DNA of 42,399 bases. It comes from CAZLYX01 sp964563885 (GTDB lineage Bacteria; Pseudomonadota; Gammaproteobacteria; Burkholderiales; Neisseriaceae). The translations under genes were made by a program, and so were the position numbers. The DNA lies in contig CAZLYX010000013.1 of the NCBI GenBank assembly GCA_964563885.1, positions 1 to 42,399 on the forward strand, given 5' to 3'. The notes below the pieces were generated by a model, which had not been told where the DNA came from, ran no database searches, and worked only from the letters and a program-made list of their open reading frames with translations. Below, piece by piece: positions 8,886 through 16,841 of the stretch; the stretch's first letter is position 1; every line of letters begins with the position of its first letter.

Positions 8886-10562
8886 TTAAAACAAGCCGCT
8901 GATGGAGCCATGCTCGTCAACATCAATTCTTTCAGCAGCGGGAGATTTAGCCAACCCGGGCATTTTCATGATGTTGCCACACAGCGCCACCACAAAACCA
9001 GCACCCGCAGACACAATAACCTTGCTAACGTTGATGCGAAAACCCGAAGGCCGACCAAGCAATTGTGGATTATCGCTTAACGAAAAAGGTGTTTTGGCCA
9101 TGCACACCGGCATCTCGCCAAATCCATGTTTTTGCAAACGGGCAAGCTCTGCCACCGCTTGGGCACTAAAATCAACATCTTCAGCACCGTAAACATTTTG
9201 GGCAATGGTGCGAATTTTATCAGTAAGGCTACCTGAAAGCTCGTAGGTGAAGCGAAAGTTTTTGGGCTGCTGCTCAAGAGTGTTTAATACTTTACGGGCT
9301 AAATTTTCACCACCCGCACCGCCTTTACTCCACACTTCTGTTAAGGCTACCTGAACACCTTGTGCAGCACAGGCAGCTTGAATGGCGGCCAACTCAGCAT
9401 TGGTGTCAGACACAAACCGATTTAACGCCACCACCACTGGCAAGCCAAAGGTATTTTGTAAGCCATCTAAGTGTTTGAGTAAATTGGGCATACCCCGCTC
9501 AAGCGCCGCTAGGTTTTCAGTGTTTAAATCAGCACGCGCCACGCCGCCGTTGTATTTTAATGCACGCACTGTGGCCACCACCACCGCCACATCGGGCGTA
9601 AAACCAGAAAATCGACATTTAATATTACAGAATTTTTCTGCGCCTAAGTCAGCACCAAAACCCGCCTCGGTTACAGCAAACTCACCCAAATGGCGCGCCA
9701 ATTGAGTTGCAATAATAGAATTACAGCCATGTGCAAGATTGGCAAATGGGCCACCGTGTACCAACGCTGCCGTGCCCGCTATGGTTTGCACTAAATTGGG
9801 CTGGAGCGCATCTTTCAATAATGCCGTCATGGCACCGTGTGCGTGTAAATCACGAGCAAATACGGGGCTGCCATTGTGTGTGTAGGCCACCAAAATATTG
9901 CCCAAACGGGTTTTTAAATCAGCCAAATCAAGCGCCAAACAAAATATGGCCATCACTTCAGACGCGGCTGTAATATCAAAACCATCGCTGCGCTCCACGC
10001 CATCAGTGCCACTGCCCATACCGCTGATAATATGACGCAATTGTCTATCATTCATATCAACCACACGTCGCCAAACAATCTGGGTGGGGACGATATCTAA
10101 AGCATTACCCTGATAAATATGGTTGTCTAACATGGCCGACAACAGATTATGGGCAGAGCTGATGGCATGTAAATCGCCCGTGAAATGCAAATTAATGTCT
10201 TCCATTGGCAGCACTTGTGCGTAACCACCACCCGCCGCGCCACCTTTAATGCTGAACACCGGCCCCAACGAAGGCTCGCGTATCGCCACTATTGCGCGCT
10301 TGCCAAGCCGATTGAGCGCATCAGCCAAGCCTATGGTTACTGTGGTTTTACCCTCGCCAGCAGGCGTAGGATTGATGGCCGTAATTAAAATCAATTTACC
10401 GCATTGGGAAGGCAATTTAAACGCAGCCTGCGGATTAATTTTGGCTTTATAACGGCCATATAGATTGAGATCATGCTCATTCAAACCCAGTGTCGCCGCA
10501 ATGGTTTGTATCGGTTGCATGACAGCTTGGCGAGCAATATCGGCATCGGAAAGTTGGGTCAT
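8886..10562 (-). CDS. fhs: Formate-tetrahydrofolate ligase
   Basis: Makes 10-formyl-tetrahydrofolate from formate, THF and ATP, feeding purine synthesis. I start at the third in-frame ATG (10562), giving 558 residues, the usual length. The P-loop-like motif PTPAGEGKTT is at 65-74, followed by the conserved REPSLGPVFSIKGGAAGGG region. The upstream ATG at 10595 would add 11 residues, but a perfect -10 box (10598-10603) puts the transcript start at about that point, so the longer form is unlikely. Two exact uptake sequences lie inside the gene (9226-9237 and 9344-9355), read in different frames as SGSL and QVAL. Confidence 0.95.
   Translation of the reverse strand: MTQLSDADIARQAVMQPIQTIAATLGLNEHDLNLYGRYKAKINPQAAFKLPSQCGKLILITAINPTPAGEGKTTVTIGLADALNRLGKRAIVAIREPSLGPVFSIKGGAAGGGYAQVLPMEDINLHFTGDLHAISSAHNLLSAMLDNHIYQGNALDIVPTQIVWRRVVDMNDRQLRHIISGMGSGTDGVERSDGFDITAASEVMAIFCLALDLADLKTRLGNILVAYTHNGSPVFARDLHAHGAMTALLKDALQPNLVQTIAGTAALVHGGPFANLAHGCNSIIATQLARHLGEFAVTEAGFGADLGAEKFCNIKCRFSGFTPDVAVVVATVRALKYNGGVARADLNTENLAALERGMPNLLKHLDGLQNTFGLPVVVALNRFVSDTNAELAAIQAACAAQGVQVALTEVWSKGGAGGENLARKVLNTLEQQPKNFRFTYELSGSLTDKIRTIAQNVYGAEDVDFSAQAVAELARLQKHGFGEMPVCMAKTPFSLSDNPQLLGRPSGFRINVSKVIVSAGAGFVVALCGNIMKMPGLAKSPAAERIDVDEHGSISGLF
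9226..9237 (+). repeat. DNA uptake sequence inside fhs
   Basis: Exact AGGCTACCTGAA on the non-coding strand. The coding strand reads Ser-Gly-Ser-Leu. Confidence 0.85.
9344..9355 (+). repeat. Second DNA uptake sequence inside fhs
   Basis: Exact AGGCTACCTGAA on the non-coding strand. The coding strand reads Val-Gln-Val-Ala-Leu, another frame than the copy at 9226. Confidence 0.85.
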
Positions 10563-10597
10563 AGACGTTTTAGCACCACACATTAAGAAAGACATTC

Positions 10598-10626
10598 ATT
10601 ATAAGCATGCTCTTTTGTAAAGCAAA
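10598..10626 (-). promoter_or_regulatory. Candidate fhs promoter
   Basis: Reverse-strand TATAAT at 10598-10603 with a poor -35 (TTTGCT, 10621-10626) at 17 bp spacing. It lies 35 bp upstream of the chosen fhs start. Confidence 0.45.
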
Positions 10627-10760
10627 ACAGACAAGCAGTCCATACTTGGTTTGATTAAGAATTCGCTTGATTGTGTTGTTAGCTTGCTGCCATTGTTGCG
10701 TGTAAAAAGAGCGATCATTAGATAGAGTTAAAATCTGCTGATAAACGTTTCTAAACTCAA

Positions 10761-10803
10761 AAAGCTACCTGAAACATTTAAATAGGTTCAGATAGCCTTT
10801 TTT
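10761..10803. terminator. Degenerate uptake-sequence hairpin, orphan terminator
   Basis: Arms AAGCTACCTGAA and TTCAGATAGCCT are each one base off the consensus, and a T run follows. It sits between the divergent fhs and the phasin-like remnant, so it does not close any intact gene. It may be left over from a lost gene. Confidence 0.5.
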
Positions 10804-10915
10804 GATGAATATAATATCCACTTTATCAATATTTATCGCACCATAAGACGATTCATTTTTAATCCACCACGCACTTTTTCTAAGTCACAATAAACCCCTC
10901 GTCAACATATTGAAC

Positions 10916-11169
10916 ATGACTACCGTATATACTGATGCTCTTGGCTTAAAGTTTAGCTTATGCGAAGCTTTAAAGTTGGTGGAAACCAGTGCCACAAACT
11001 ATAATATGAATATATAAATATTGCTGCGAAACATCATCCGGTTGAATGCTTGGTTACAAATAACCACATTTCTAGATATAAAATCACTGCCCGATTTAAA
11101 CGCAGCAGCAAAAACCCCTATCCCAAGATGTCTACATCTCAAGTGGCTAAATTCGAAACCATCTATTGA
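10916..11169 (+). pseudogene. Decayed phasin-like gene
   Basis: An ATG at 10916 opens a frame reading MTTVYTDALGLKFSLCEALK and stops at TAA (11015-11017). A second frame (from 11018) reads through DIKSLPDLNAAAK. After a one-base frame change near 11110, a third frame reads MSTSQVAKFETIY and stops at 11167-11169. Short acidic/amphipathic pieces in this order, especially SLPDL...QVAKF, resemble a phasin (granule-associated protein of polyhydroxyalkanoate storage) that has lost its reading frame and probably its centre. Recognition is from pattern memory only. The remnant explains why an open frame runs upstream of the next gene's real start. Confidence 0.45.
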
Positions 11170-11182
11170 AGAAGGCAATAAA

Positions 11183-11719
11183 ATGAACCAAACTCAAAAA
11201 AATACACTGTTATTTGTCGGTGCAGTATTGGTATTATCTAGCTTAGGTTTTACCGCTTATAACTCACATACCACGTCGAAAGCGGCACAAGCAACTTTGG
11301 AAATTGCCCAAAAACAAGCCGAAGATGCCAAAATCCAAAGAGCCAAAATTGAAACCGCAGCGGCAGAAGCTGTGCGCTTGCAAGAAGAGCGTTTAACGCA
11401 CAAAAATCCACAAGAAAAAACGTTAGCAGAAACACCTCCCCAACATTCAGAGCAAACTCAGGTTGCTCTACATGCTCCAGCTACTTCAAAAATTCAAGTT
11501 CCTCAAAAAAACCAAAAAACACGCGCCATTCAAAAAACACGTACACCACAGAAAACCGAAAAAGCTCGAGCAATTCCAAAAGCTCAAGCCGCTCCAAAAA
11601 TCAAAAAAACTCAAGAAGCAAAATCCAAAGCGGCCAATCCAATCATAAATGCTGCTGAAGGCCAATTTAAAAAACCAGCTGAGTCTTCTCCGATATGGAA
11701 TCCGCCCCAATCAAATTAA
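11183..11719 (+). CDS. Basic, Lys/Gln/Ala-rich membrane-anchored protein of unknown function
   Basis: 178 residues starting at the ATG preceded by GAAGG with 7 bp spacing. The open frame extends 54 codons upstream, but that part belongs to the phasin-like remnant. Residues 8-25 form one hydrophobic segment (LLFVGAVLVLSSLGFTAY), probably an uncleaved N-terminal anchor. After it come an Ala/Glu/Gln helix likely to form a coiled coil (about 30-75) and a low-complexity, strongly basic tail with repeated K-T-x-x-x-P-Q/I-K elements. The tail is probably periplasmic. I recognise no family. The layout recalls peptidoglycan-associated anchors, but that is only a guess. Confidence 0.6.
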   Translation: MNQTQKNTLLFVGAVLVLSSLGFTAYNSHTTSKAAQATLEIAQKQAEDAKIQRAKIETAAAEAVRLQEERLTHKNPQEKTLAETPPQHSEQTQVALHAPATSKIQVPQKNQKTRAIQKTRTPQKTEKARAIPKAQAAPKIKKTQEAKSKAANPIINAAEGQFKKPAESSPIWNPPQSN

Positions 11720-12121
11720 CGAGTATATTAAGCAAAGGGTAATTAACTATTAATCAATAGTTAATATAAAAAACCTAACCAGCACCGCAGCAGAAATCAA
11801 AGCGTGTTTAGAAGCTGTTTAAATGAACAACCCAAAACACGAGGATTGATAATTTAAACAGCCCACTCTAAAACCAACGGTTTTCAGGTAGCCTTTTATA
11901 AAGCAAACCCAAGCTAAACTTAAACAACAAAAGCATCAAACATTCAATAATCTACTTTTCTGCTTACATAGAGTTTAATAAGCATCAACCTAAATAAGCG
12001 ATGGATTTTCAAGCGGGCTTATCTTCCTTGAATATATTTGGATTAAGCGCGGCTACATTTTTTGTAGCCTAAAAAAGAAGGCTACGAAAATAAACACTTA
12101 GCAGAACACCGAGAGGGCAAC
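11720..12121. other. Intergenic region with several hairpins
   Basis: No gene seen. It contains a 10-bp inverted repeat 11742-11765 (ATTAACTATT...AATAGTTAAT) that may end the preceding gene, an 11-bp inverted repeat GCTGTTTAAAT/ATTTAAACAGC at 11814-11824 and 11852-11862, a single exact uptake sequence (11883-11894), and a hairpin GGCTACA...TGTAGCC at about 12052-12070. Confidence 0.5.
11883..11894 (-). repeat. DNA uptake sequence (eikDUS), single copy
   Basis: Exact TTCAGGTAGCCT, unpaired. Confidence 0.85.
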
Positions 12122-12589
12122 ATGAACGGATTATATTTAATGATTGCGCTGATTAGTGGCACAGGTCTAGCAGCACAAGTGGCCATTAACAGCCGTTTAA
12201 GTGCTGGCTTGGGTAGCCAACCCGTGGTGGCATCTATGTTTTCATTTGCCGTGGGAACGCTGTGTTTGCTGGTGGTGTCTTATTTTGTAACCGATTGGCA
12301 AGCCGTTGCTGTCGATGCCAGCAAACAGCCGTGGTGGCGCTGGGTAGGCGGTGCAATAGGTGCTGTGTTTGTGACTACTTCGATATATTTATCACCTAAA
12401 ATTGGCGTAAGCAACACCGTGTTTTTGTTTATTATCGGCCAGCTATTCATGGGCATGGCCATCGATCATTTTGGCTGGCTTGAGATGCCCGTGCGGCCGC
12501 TGTATTGGTGGAAGCTCACCGGTATGGCGGTGATGATGCTGGGCTTATCATTGTTTATGTTTGGTGAGCGCTGGTTTGGGCGTAGTTAG
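12122..12589 (+). CDS. Small DMT-family membrane protein (YdcZ/DUF606 type)
   Basis: 155 residues with about five hydrophobic segments, beginning LYLMIALISGTGLAAQVAIN and ending LTGMAVMMLGLSLFMFGERW. The N-terminal pattern, with N-S-R-L close behind the first helix, and the total length fit the YdcZ/DUF606 branch of the drug/metabolite transporter superfamily. These are half-size proteins that sit in the inner membrane and usually pair. The substrate is unknown. A clear ribosome binding site (GAGAGGG) precedes the ATG by 5 bp. The gene stands alone, with hairpin-forming DNA before it and a single uptake sequence after. Confidence 0.8.
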   Translation: MNGLYLMIALISGTGLAAQVAINSRLSAGLGSQPVVASMFSFAVGTLCLLVVSYFVTDWQAVAVDASKQPWWRWVGGAIGAVFVTTSIYLSPKIGVSNTVFLFIIGQLFMGMAIDHFGWLEMPVRPLYWWKLTGMAVMMLGLSLFMFGERWFGRS

Positions 12590-12948
12590 CATTTGATTAG
12601 AAAAATATACAAAAAGGCTACCTGAATGCTTTGGTTGTTTTGTGTGATATGAATGAAACATGGCGCATGTAATGGCGTTTATAAATTTGATTTTTTATTT
12701 GTAACATCAGTTTTATAAATAAGCACATAGTAGCTATTCCAATTAAATTAAAACAATAAGCGAAGCCATCACATAATAGTCAAAAGCAAAACAAGCTCAG
12801 CCAAACAATCAAAATATCTTTTAATAACACTTTATTAGCAAATGAATACAAATCGCCACATATTAAGACATTTAGCGTGTGTGATAGGCTTTATAGTCAC
12901 ACTGATATCTGGTACAGTAAAGACTCAATCACTTGTCGGGAGTCTTTT
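12590..12948. other. Intergenic region, AT-rich
   Basis: Contains one exact uptake sequence (12615-12626), but no gene, clear terminator or strong promoter is visible. Confidence 0.5.
12615..12626 (+). repeat. DNA uptake sequence (eikDUS), single copy
   Basis: Exact AGGCTACCTGAA, 26 bp after the DMT gene stop codon. Confidence 0.85.
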
Positions 12949-14070
12949 ATGATGTATTACGTAGACATGCCAAGCGCCGAGGAAATCGGTGATCTAAATT
13001 TAGTTCGTTCTGATGCTTGTATTTCAATTTATCTGCCTACTACACCAGTGTCTCGCGATACTGAACAGAGCCGTATTCATTTAGGTAATCTGGTTAAAAA
13101 AGCTGTTGCCCAGCTGGAGACTGCGGGTTTGGACAAGCGACGGGTATTGTTGTTGCAAGAGCAGTTTGCTGATTTGTTAGACGATGATGATTTTTGGAGC
13201 CATCAGGCCAACAGTTTAGCGATTTTGGCAACCCCAGAATCTCTTCGCACTTATCGAATGGTCAATAAGCTCACTGATGTTGTTGAAGCATCGGATCGTT
13301 TTCACCTTAAGCCGCTGCTGCGCGCGATTACATTTCCGCATGCTGCTTATATTTTGGTTCTTTCAGAAAATGCTGTGCGCCTAATTGAAGCGTCTTCAGA
13401 TTTGCCTGCGCTCGAGGTTAATGTTCCAGATTTGCCAACTGATGCAGCTACTGCTGGCGGCAAGGCCACCAATAAAGATTATTCGGGTGTTGGCCATAGA
13501 CATGGCTCTCAAGGGCAGAACTTTCATTTAACCCGCTATGTGCGCAAGATTGATGCGGCGCTGCGCCCCATTTTGATGGGCTCAGATCTGCCGTTAATAT
13601 TGGCGACCAGCAAGCCTTTAGAAACTTTGTTTCGTTCGATTAGCGTTATTCCCGCGCTGCCCAATATTATTGTAGGCAATCCTGATCGCTTGACTGAATC
13701 TGAGTTAGCAAGTGCGGCAAGGCCTGTGTTGGATGCTCATTACGCAGAGCAAATTAAAGAATTTCACCAATTATTTGATGCGCGCACAAGTCAAAATCGC
13801 ACCACCACTGATATTTCAGATGCCGCTCGCTTGGCTACGTTTGGTGGTATTGACAGGCTTATGGTTGATATTGATGGCGTAGTTGATGGGTTTATTGACG
13901 ATGAAACAGGCGAAGTGACGTTTGCTAAAGAAGGCGATGCTGATAACTATGGCATAGTTGATGAAATCACTGGTCGTGCACTGCGCAGCGGCGCCAAGGT
14001 TATGGCTGTGCGCAAGGCTGATATTCCTGGTGGACATGATTTAGCCGTTATCGCACGCTACCCGATTTAA
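12949..14070 (+). CDS. baeRF-type (bacterial eRF1-like, family 3) protein
   Basis: Soluble protein of 373 residues. The order of its segments (ACISIYLPTTPVSRDTEQSR near the start, ILVLSENAVRLIE in the middle, a GIDRLMVDIDGVVDGFIDDE region and a C-terminal A-K-V-M-A-V stretch) matches the bacterial archaeo-eukaryotic release factor (baeRF) group, I believe family 3. Relatives were proposed from sequence analysis to act on stalled ribosomes or in RNA metabolism, but function is unproven. The start at 12949 is backed by GGGAG 6 bp upstream; an adjacent ATG at 12952 is equally possible. Single gene, closed by a strong terminator. Confidence 0.75.
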   Translation: MMYYVDMPSAEEIGDLNLVRSDACISIYLPTTPVSRDTEQSRIHLGNLVKKAVAQLETAGLDKRRVLLLQEQFADLLDDDDFWSHQANSLAILATPESLRTYRMVNKLTDVVEASDRFHLKPLLRAITFPHAAYILVLSENAVRLIEASSDLPALEVNVPDLPTDAATAGGKATNKDYSGVGHRHGSQGQNFHLTRYVRKIDAALRPILMGSDLPLILATSKPLETLFRSISVIPALPNIIVGNPDRLTESELASAARPVLDAHYAEQIKEFHQLFDARTSQNRTTTDISDAARLATFGGIDRLMVDIDGVVDGFIDDETGEVTFAKEGDADNYGIVDEITGRALRSGAKVMAVRKADIPGGHDLAVIARYPI

Positions 14071-14111
14071 GCATGATTTAAAACAGCCACAGTTTGCTGA
14101 TTATCTAATGC

Positions 14112-14158
14112 AACGAAGCCCTTATTATTGGATTTAATAATAAGGGCTTCGTTTTTTC
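14112..14158 (+). terminator. Strong Rho-independent terminator after the baeRF gene
   Basis: 18-bp perfect arms (14112-14129 and 14136-14153) with a 6-base loop and a T run. No uptake sequence is used. Confidence 0.92.
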
Positions 14159-14220
14159 ACACACTTTTTGCCATGGTTTTGGTGGCTTAAATGGTTTAAA
14201 TAATGGCAAAATTTCTGCTA

Positions 14221-15135
14221 TTAATGCTTGGCTTTAAAACCAAATAAGTGCTGCTGGGTGGCAAACCAAGCGCCAGCGATGCCCAGCGCGGTAACGATAA
14301 ATAATACTGCTGCCACTTCCCAGCTATGAAAGAAACGCCAGTCGATATGCAGGCCGTAAGGTTTGAAAATTTGGTTTACCAACGGCTGGCTAACATTCAT
14401 CAGCCATGCACACAAACCAATACTGATGCCGCCAGCGAGCAGGCTTTGCCAAGCTGCTTGGTATAGAAACGGGCGGCGGATAAATGAAGCGGGGGCACCC
14501 AATAGCTTGGTGATTTCAATTTCATCTTTACGGCTTAAAATTTGTAAGCGAATGGTATTGTGCGCCACCAAAACAAAAGCAATGCTCAAAGTAGTGGCCA
14601 AAAACCATAATATTTTGTGTACAAAATCATTGATTTGATACATGGTTTGCATCCATTCGGTGTCGAGCTTAGTGCTTTCTACCATTGGCAATTTGTTTAA
14701 CTCGTTTTGCAGATTTTGCATATCAGTGGGTGCTAAACCAGCCTCAGGGCTAATAATAAATACATCGGGAAGAGGGTTTTCATCGAGCATAGACACCAAA
14801 TCTTGGCCGCCCATATTGCTTTGTAGCTCGGCTAAACCATCTTCCTTGCTGACAAAGTTGTTTTTCTCAATGCGTTGGTCTTGTCCGAGTAGATTTTTGA
14901 CTACGTCGGTGTCGCTCGTGTCGGCGCTTAATTCCATGTATAAGGTGATTTTCGGCGCTTCATTCAGCTTACCAATCACCGCTTGGCCGCTTTGTACGCC
15001 CAAATACAACGCTAAAGGTAAGGTCATGGCGATAGAAAGCATCACCAAAATCAGCAGTGTGCCCAATGGCTGTTTGAGAAACTGGCGCATGGCATTGCGC
15101 GCGGATTCTGTGTGTAAAGACAGATAATGTTTCAT
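14221..15135 (-). CDS. ftsX: Cell division protein FtsX
   Basis: Inner-membrane permease-like partner of FtsE. In other bacteria FtsEX is recruited to the septum and activates peptidoglycan hydrolases through periplasmic activators. 304 residues: a first membrane segment at about 22-44, a periplasmic domain of roughly 130 residues, then three further segments near 176-195, 225-245 and 275-295, the FtsX layout. It overlaps the end of ftsE by 4 bp, indicating translational coupling. Confidence 0.95.
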   Translation of the reverse strand: MKHYLSLHTESARNAMRQFLKQPLGTLLILVMLSIAMTLPLALYLGVQSGQAVIGKLNEAPKITLYMELSADTSDTDVVKNLLGQDQRIEKNNFVSKEDGLAELQSNMGGQDLVSMLDENPLPDVFIISPEAGLAPTDMQNLQNELNKLPMVESTKLDTEWMQTMYQINDFVHKILWFLATTLSIAFVLVAHNTIRLQILSRKDEIEITKLLGAPASFIRRPFLYQAAWQSLLAGGISIGLCAWLMNVSQPLVNQIFKPYGLHIDWRFFHSWEVAAVLFIVTALGIAGAWFATQQHLFGFKAKH

Positions 15136-15785
15136 GCAGAAAACCTGCCTTCCTGTAAGCGCAAGATGCGGTGGCCATAATTGGCCATCAAGGTTTCATC
15201 ATGTGCAGCCACAATGACTGTGGTGCCAGCTTGGTGGAAAGTTTTAAAAAGCTCCATGATGTCGAATGCGTAGGCGCTATCTAAGTTTGCTGATGGCTCA
15301 TCGGCAATCAGCAAACTTGGCTGATGCACTACGGCACGGGCGATGCACAGACGCTGTTGTTCACCGCCAGATAAGGTAATTGGGTCGGCATGTTCTTTGC
15401 CTGTTAAACCCACTTTGGCAATAGCAACTTTGGCACGCGCTTCTGCCTGTTTGTGATCGTAACCAATGATGCGCAAAGGCAGTAATACGTTTTGTAATAC
15501 GTTACGATCAAATAGAATTTTGTGGTCTTGGAAAACGATGCCGATATGCTGACGCAGATAGCCAAGTTGGTTATCGTTGAGCGCGCCGATATCTTGATTG
15601 TTCATTCTCACTTTGCCTGAAGTGGGCTTGGTGATGCCAGAAATGAGTTTGAGCAGGGTGGATTTGCCCGCGCCAGAATGACCAGCTATAAAAATCATTT
15701 CGCCTTTTTCAATGATAAAGCTAACGTTTTTTAGGGCATGGAATCCGCCGGGGTAGGTTTTGGAAACTTGTTCAAAGCGAATCAT
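15132..15785 (-). CDS. ftsE: Cell division ATP-binding protein FtsE
   Basis: ABC-type ATPase that pairs with FtsX at the division site. 217 residues with Walker A GHSGAGKST (35-43), signature LSGGEQQR (138-145) and Walker B LLIADEP (158-164). The first gene of the ftsEX operon. The start ATG has no strong Shine-Dalgarno sequence. Confidence 0.96.
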   Translation of the reverse strand: MIRFEQVSKTYPGGFHALKNVSFIIEKGEMIFIAGHSGAGKSTLLKLISGITKPTSGKVRMNNQDIGALNDNQLGYLRQHIGIVFQDHKILFDRNVLQNVLLPLRIIGYDHKQAEARAKVAIAKVGLTGKEHADPITLSGGEQQRLCIARAVVHQPSLLIADEPSANLDSAYAFDIMELFKTFHQAGTTVIVAAHDETLMANYGHRILRLQEGRFSA

Positions 15786-15900
15786 AGGGTTGCCGTTAAG
15801 AGGAAGTAGGTTAACGCTGTGGGAAAGCGTAATAACAGGTTGGCGTAATTATACCGAATTTGGGTGAGTTCCGTTGAAAAATGATGATTTAACAACGCAT

Positions 15901-15945
15901 AAGGCTACCTGAAACTAAGCGTGTAAATGTTCAGGTAGCCTTTTT
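15901..15945. terminator. Uptake-sequence-pair terminator after the dienelactone hydrolase gene
   Basis: Exact inverted pair 15902-15913 and 15930-15941 with a 16-base loop and an adjacent T run. It lies downstream of the reverse-strand hydrolase gene, although the T run (TTTTT at 15941-15945) is on the + side. Confidence 0.7.
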
Positions 15946-15969
15946 GTACAATAAGCTATTCGATAATAT

Positions 15970-16704
15970 TTATAAAGTACGCTCAAGCAAATTAAGCATG
16001 TTTTGCCAAGCAATACTCGCTGCGGCTTCGTTGTAGGCTAAATCTGCTTTGTTTTTTTCGCCATTGTGGGTGGCTTGTGGGTTGGTGAAGCCATGTTTGG
16101 CGTTTGGGAAAACGTCTACAGTGTATTGCACTTTAGCAGCGTTCATTTCTTGCTTAAATGCAGCAACATCATCCATGCTTACTAAAGTATCTTGTTCGCC
16201 ATGCTCCACCAATATTTCAGCTTTAATAATGCCTTCTTGTGCTGGCGCAATAGGGGCAAGAATGCCATGAAAGCTGGCTACGGCTATTAAGTGAACACCA
16301 CGACGTGCCATATCCAACACCACTTTGCCGCCAAAACAAAACCCAATAGCACCAACGCTTAGTGGGTTAACTTCTTCTTGAGTCGACAATGCTTTTAAGG
16401 CTAATTCGGTGCGCTCAGCTAATGTAAGCGGCGAAGACAGCACCTCTTCCATCCACGTTTGTGCTTGCTGGGCATCGTCAGTGAGGCGGGCGTTGCCATA
16501 TAAATCCATCGCCAATGCGGCATATCCCGCTTCAGCCAAACGCTCGGCTGATTGCTTGGCAAAATCACTCAAGCCCCACCATTCGGGCGCCACCAATACG
16601 CCAGACAACTCTAACGATGTCTGTACTGGCAAGCACAAATAGCTTTCGAGGGTTACGCCATCGGCAGTGGTATAGGTGAGGGTGCGAGTAATAATATTGC
16701 TCAT
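15970..16704 (-). CDS. Dienelactone hydrolase family protein
   Basis: Alpha/beta hydrolase of 244 residues with a Cys-Asp-His triad visible: C123 in GFCFGG, D172 in GEQD and H204 in AKHGF. Family members cleave dienelactones or other small esters, and many housekeeping copies have unknown substrates. I start at the ATG at 16704, which has AAGGAG 6 bp upstream. A longer open frame to 16767 lacks such a signal. There are no aromatic-degradation genes nearby, so a role in chlorocatechol breakdown is not indicated. Confidence 0.88.
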   Translation of the reverse strand: MSNIITRTLTYTTADGVTLESYLCLPVQTSLELSGVLVAPEWWGLSDFAKQSAERLAEAGYAALAMDLYGNARLTDDAQQAQTWMEEVLSSPLTLAERTELALKALSTQEEVNPLSVGAIGFCFGGKVVLDMARRGVHLIAVASFHGILAPIAPAQEGIIKAEILVEHGEQDTLVSMDDVAAFKQEMNAAKVQYTVDVFPNAKHGFTNPQATHNGEKNKADLAYNEAAASIAWQNMLNLLERTL

Positions 16705-16734
16705 GGTGTGCTCCTTATGTGGGGGTTTCAGACT

Positions 16735-16746
16735 TTCAGGTAGCCT
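16735..16746 (-). repeat. DNA uptake sequence (eikDUS), single copy
   Basis: Exact TTCAGGTAGCCT upstream of the hydrolase gene. A degenerate copy AGGCTAGCTGAA follows at 16771-16782. Confidence 0.8.
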
Positions 16747-16805
16747 ATAATGACATGCAAGTATCAATAAAGGCTAGCTGAAAAAAATATTGACACTTAA
16801 AAACA

Positions 16806-16838
16806 ATAGGCTACCTGAATGCGTTTCAAGTAGCCTAT
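16806..16838. terminator. ftsY terminator (uptake-sequence pair)
   Basis: Exact AGGCTACCTGAA (16808-16819) paired with TTCAAGTAGCCT (16825-16836, one mismatch), within a stem starting CAATAGG. It lies directly downstream of the ftsY stop codon. Confidence 0.65.
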
Positions 16839-16841
16839 TGA

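Noticed and set aside
10563..10760. Possible ZTP or folate riboswitch before fhs
   Set aside because: No conserved riboswitch core or pseudoknot pattern visible, and the -10 box 35 bp before the start leaves too short a leader.
11021..11182. 54-codon N-terminal extension of the basic membrane-anchored protein
   Set aside because: It overlaps the phasin-like remnant. The ATG at 11183 has a good ribosome binding site and is followed directly by the membrane anchor.
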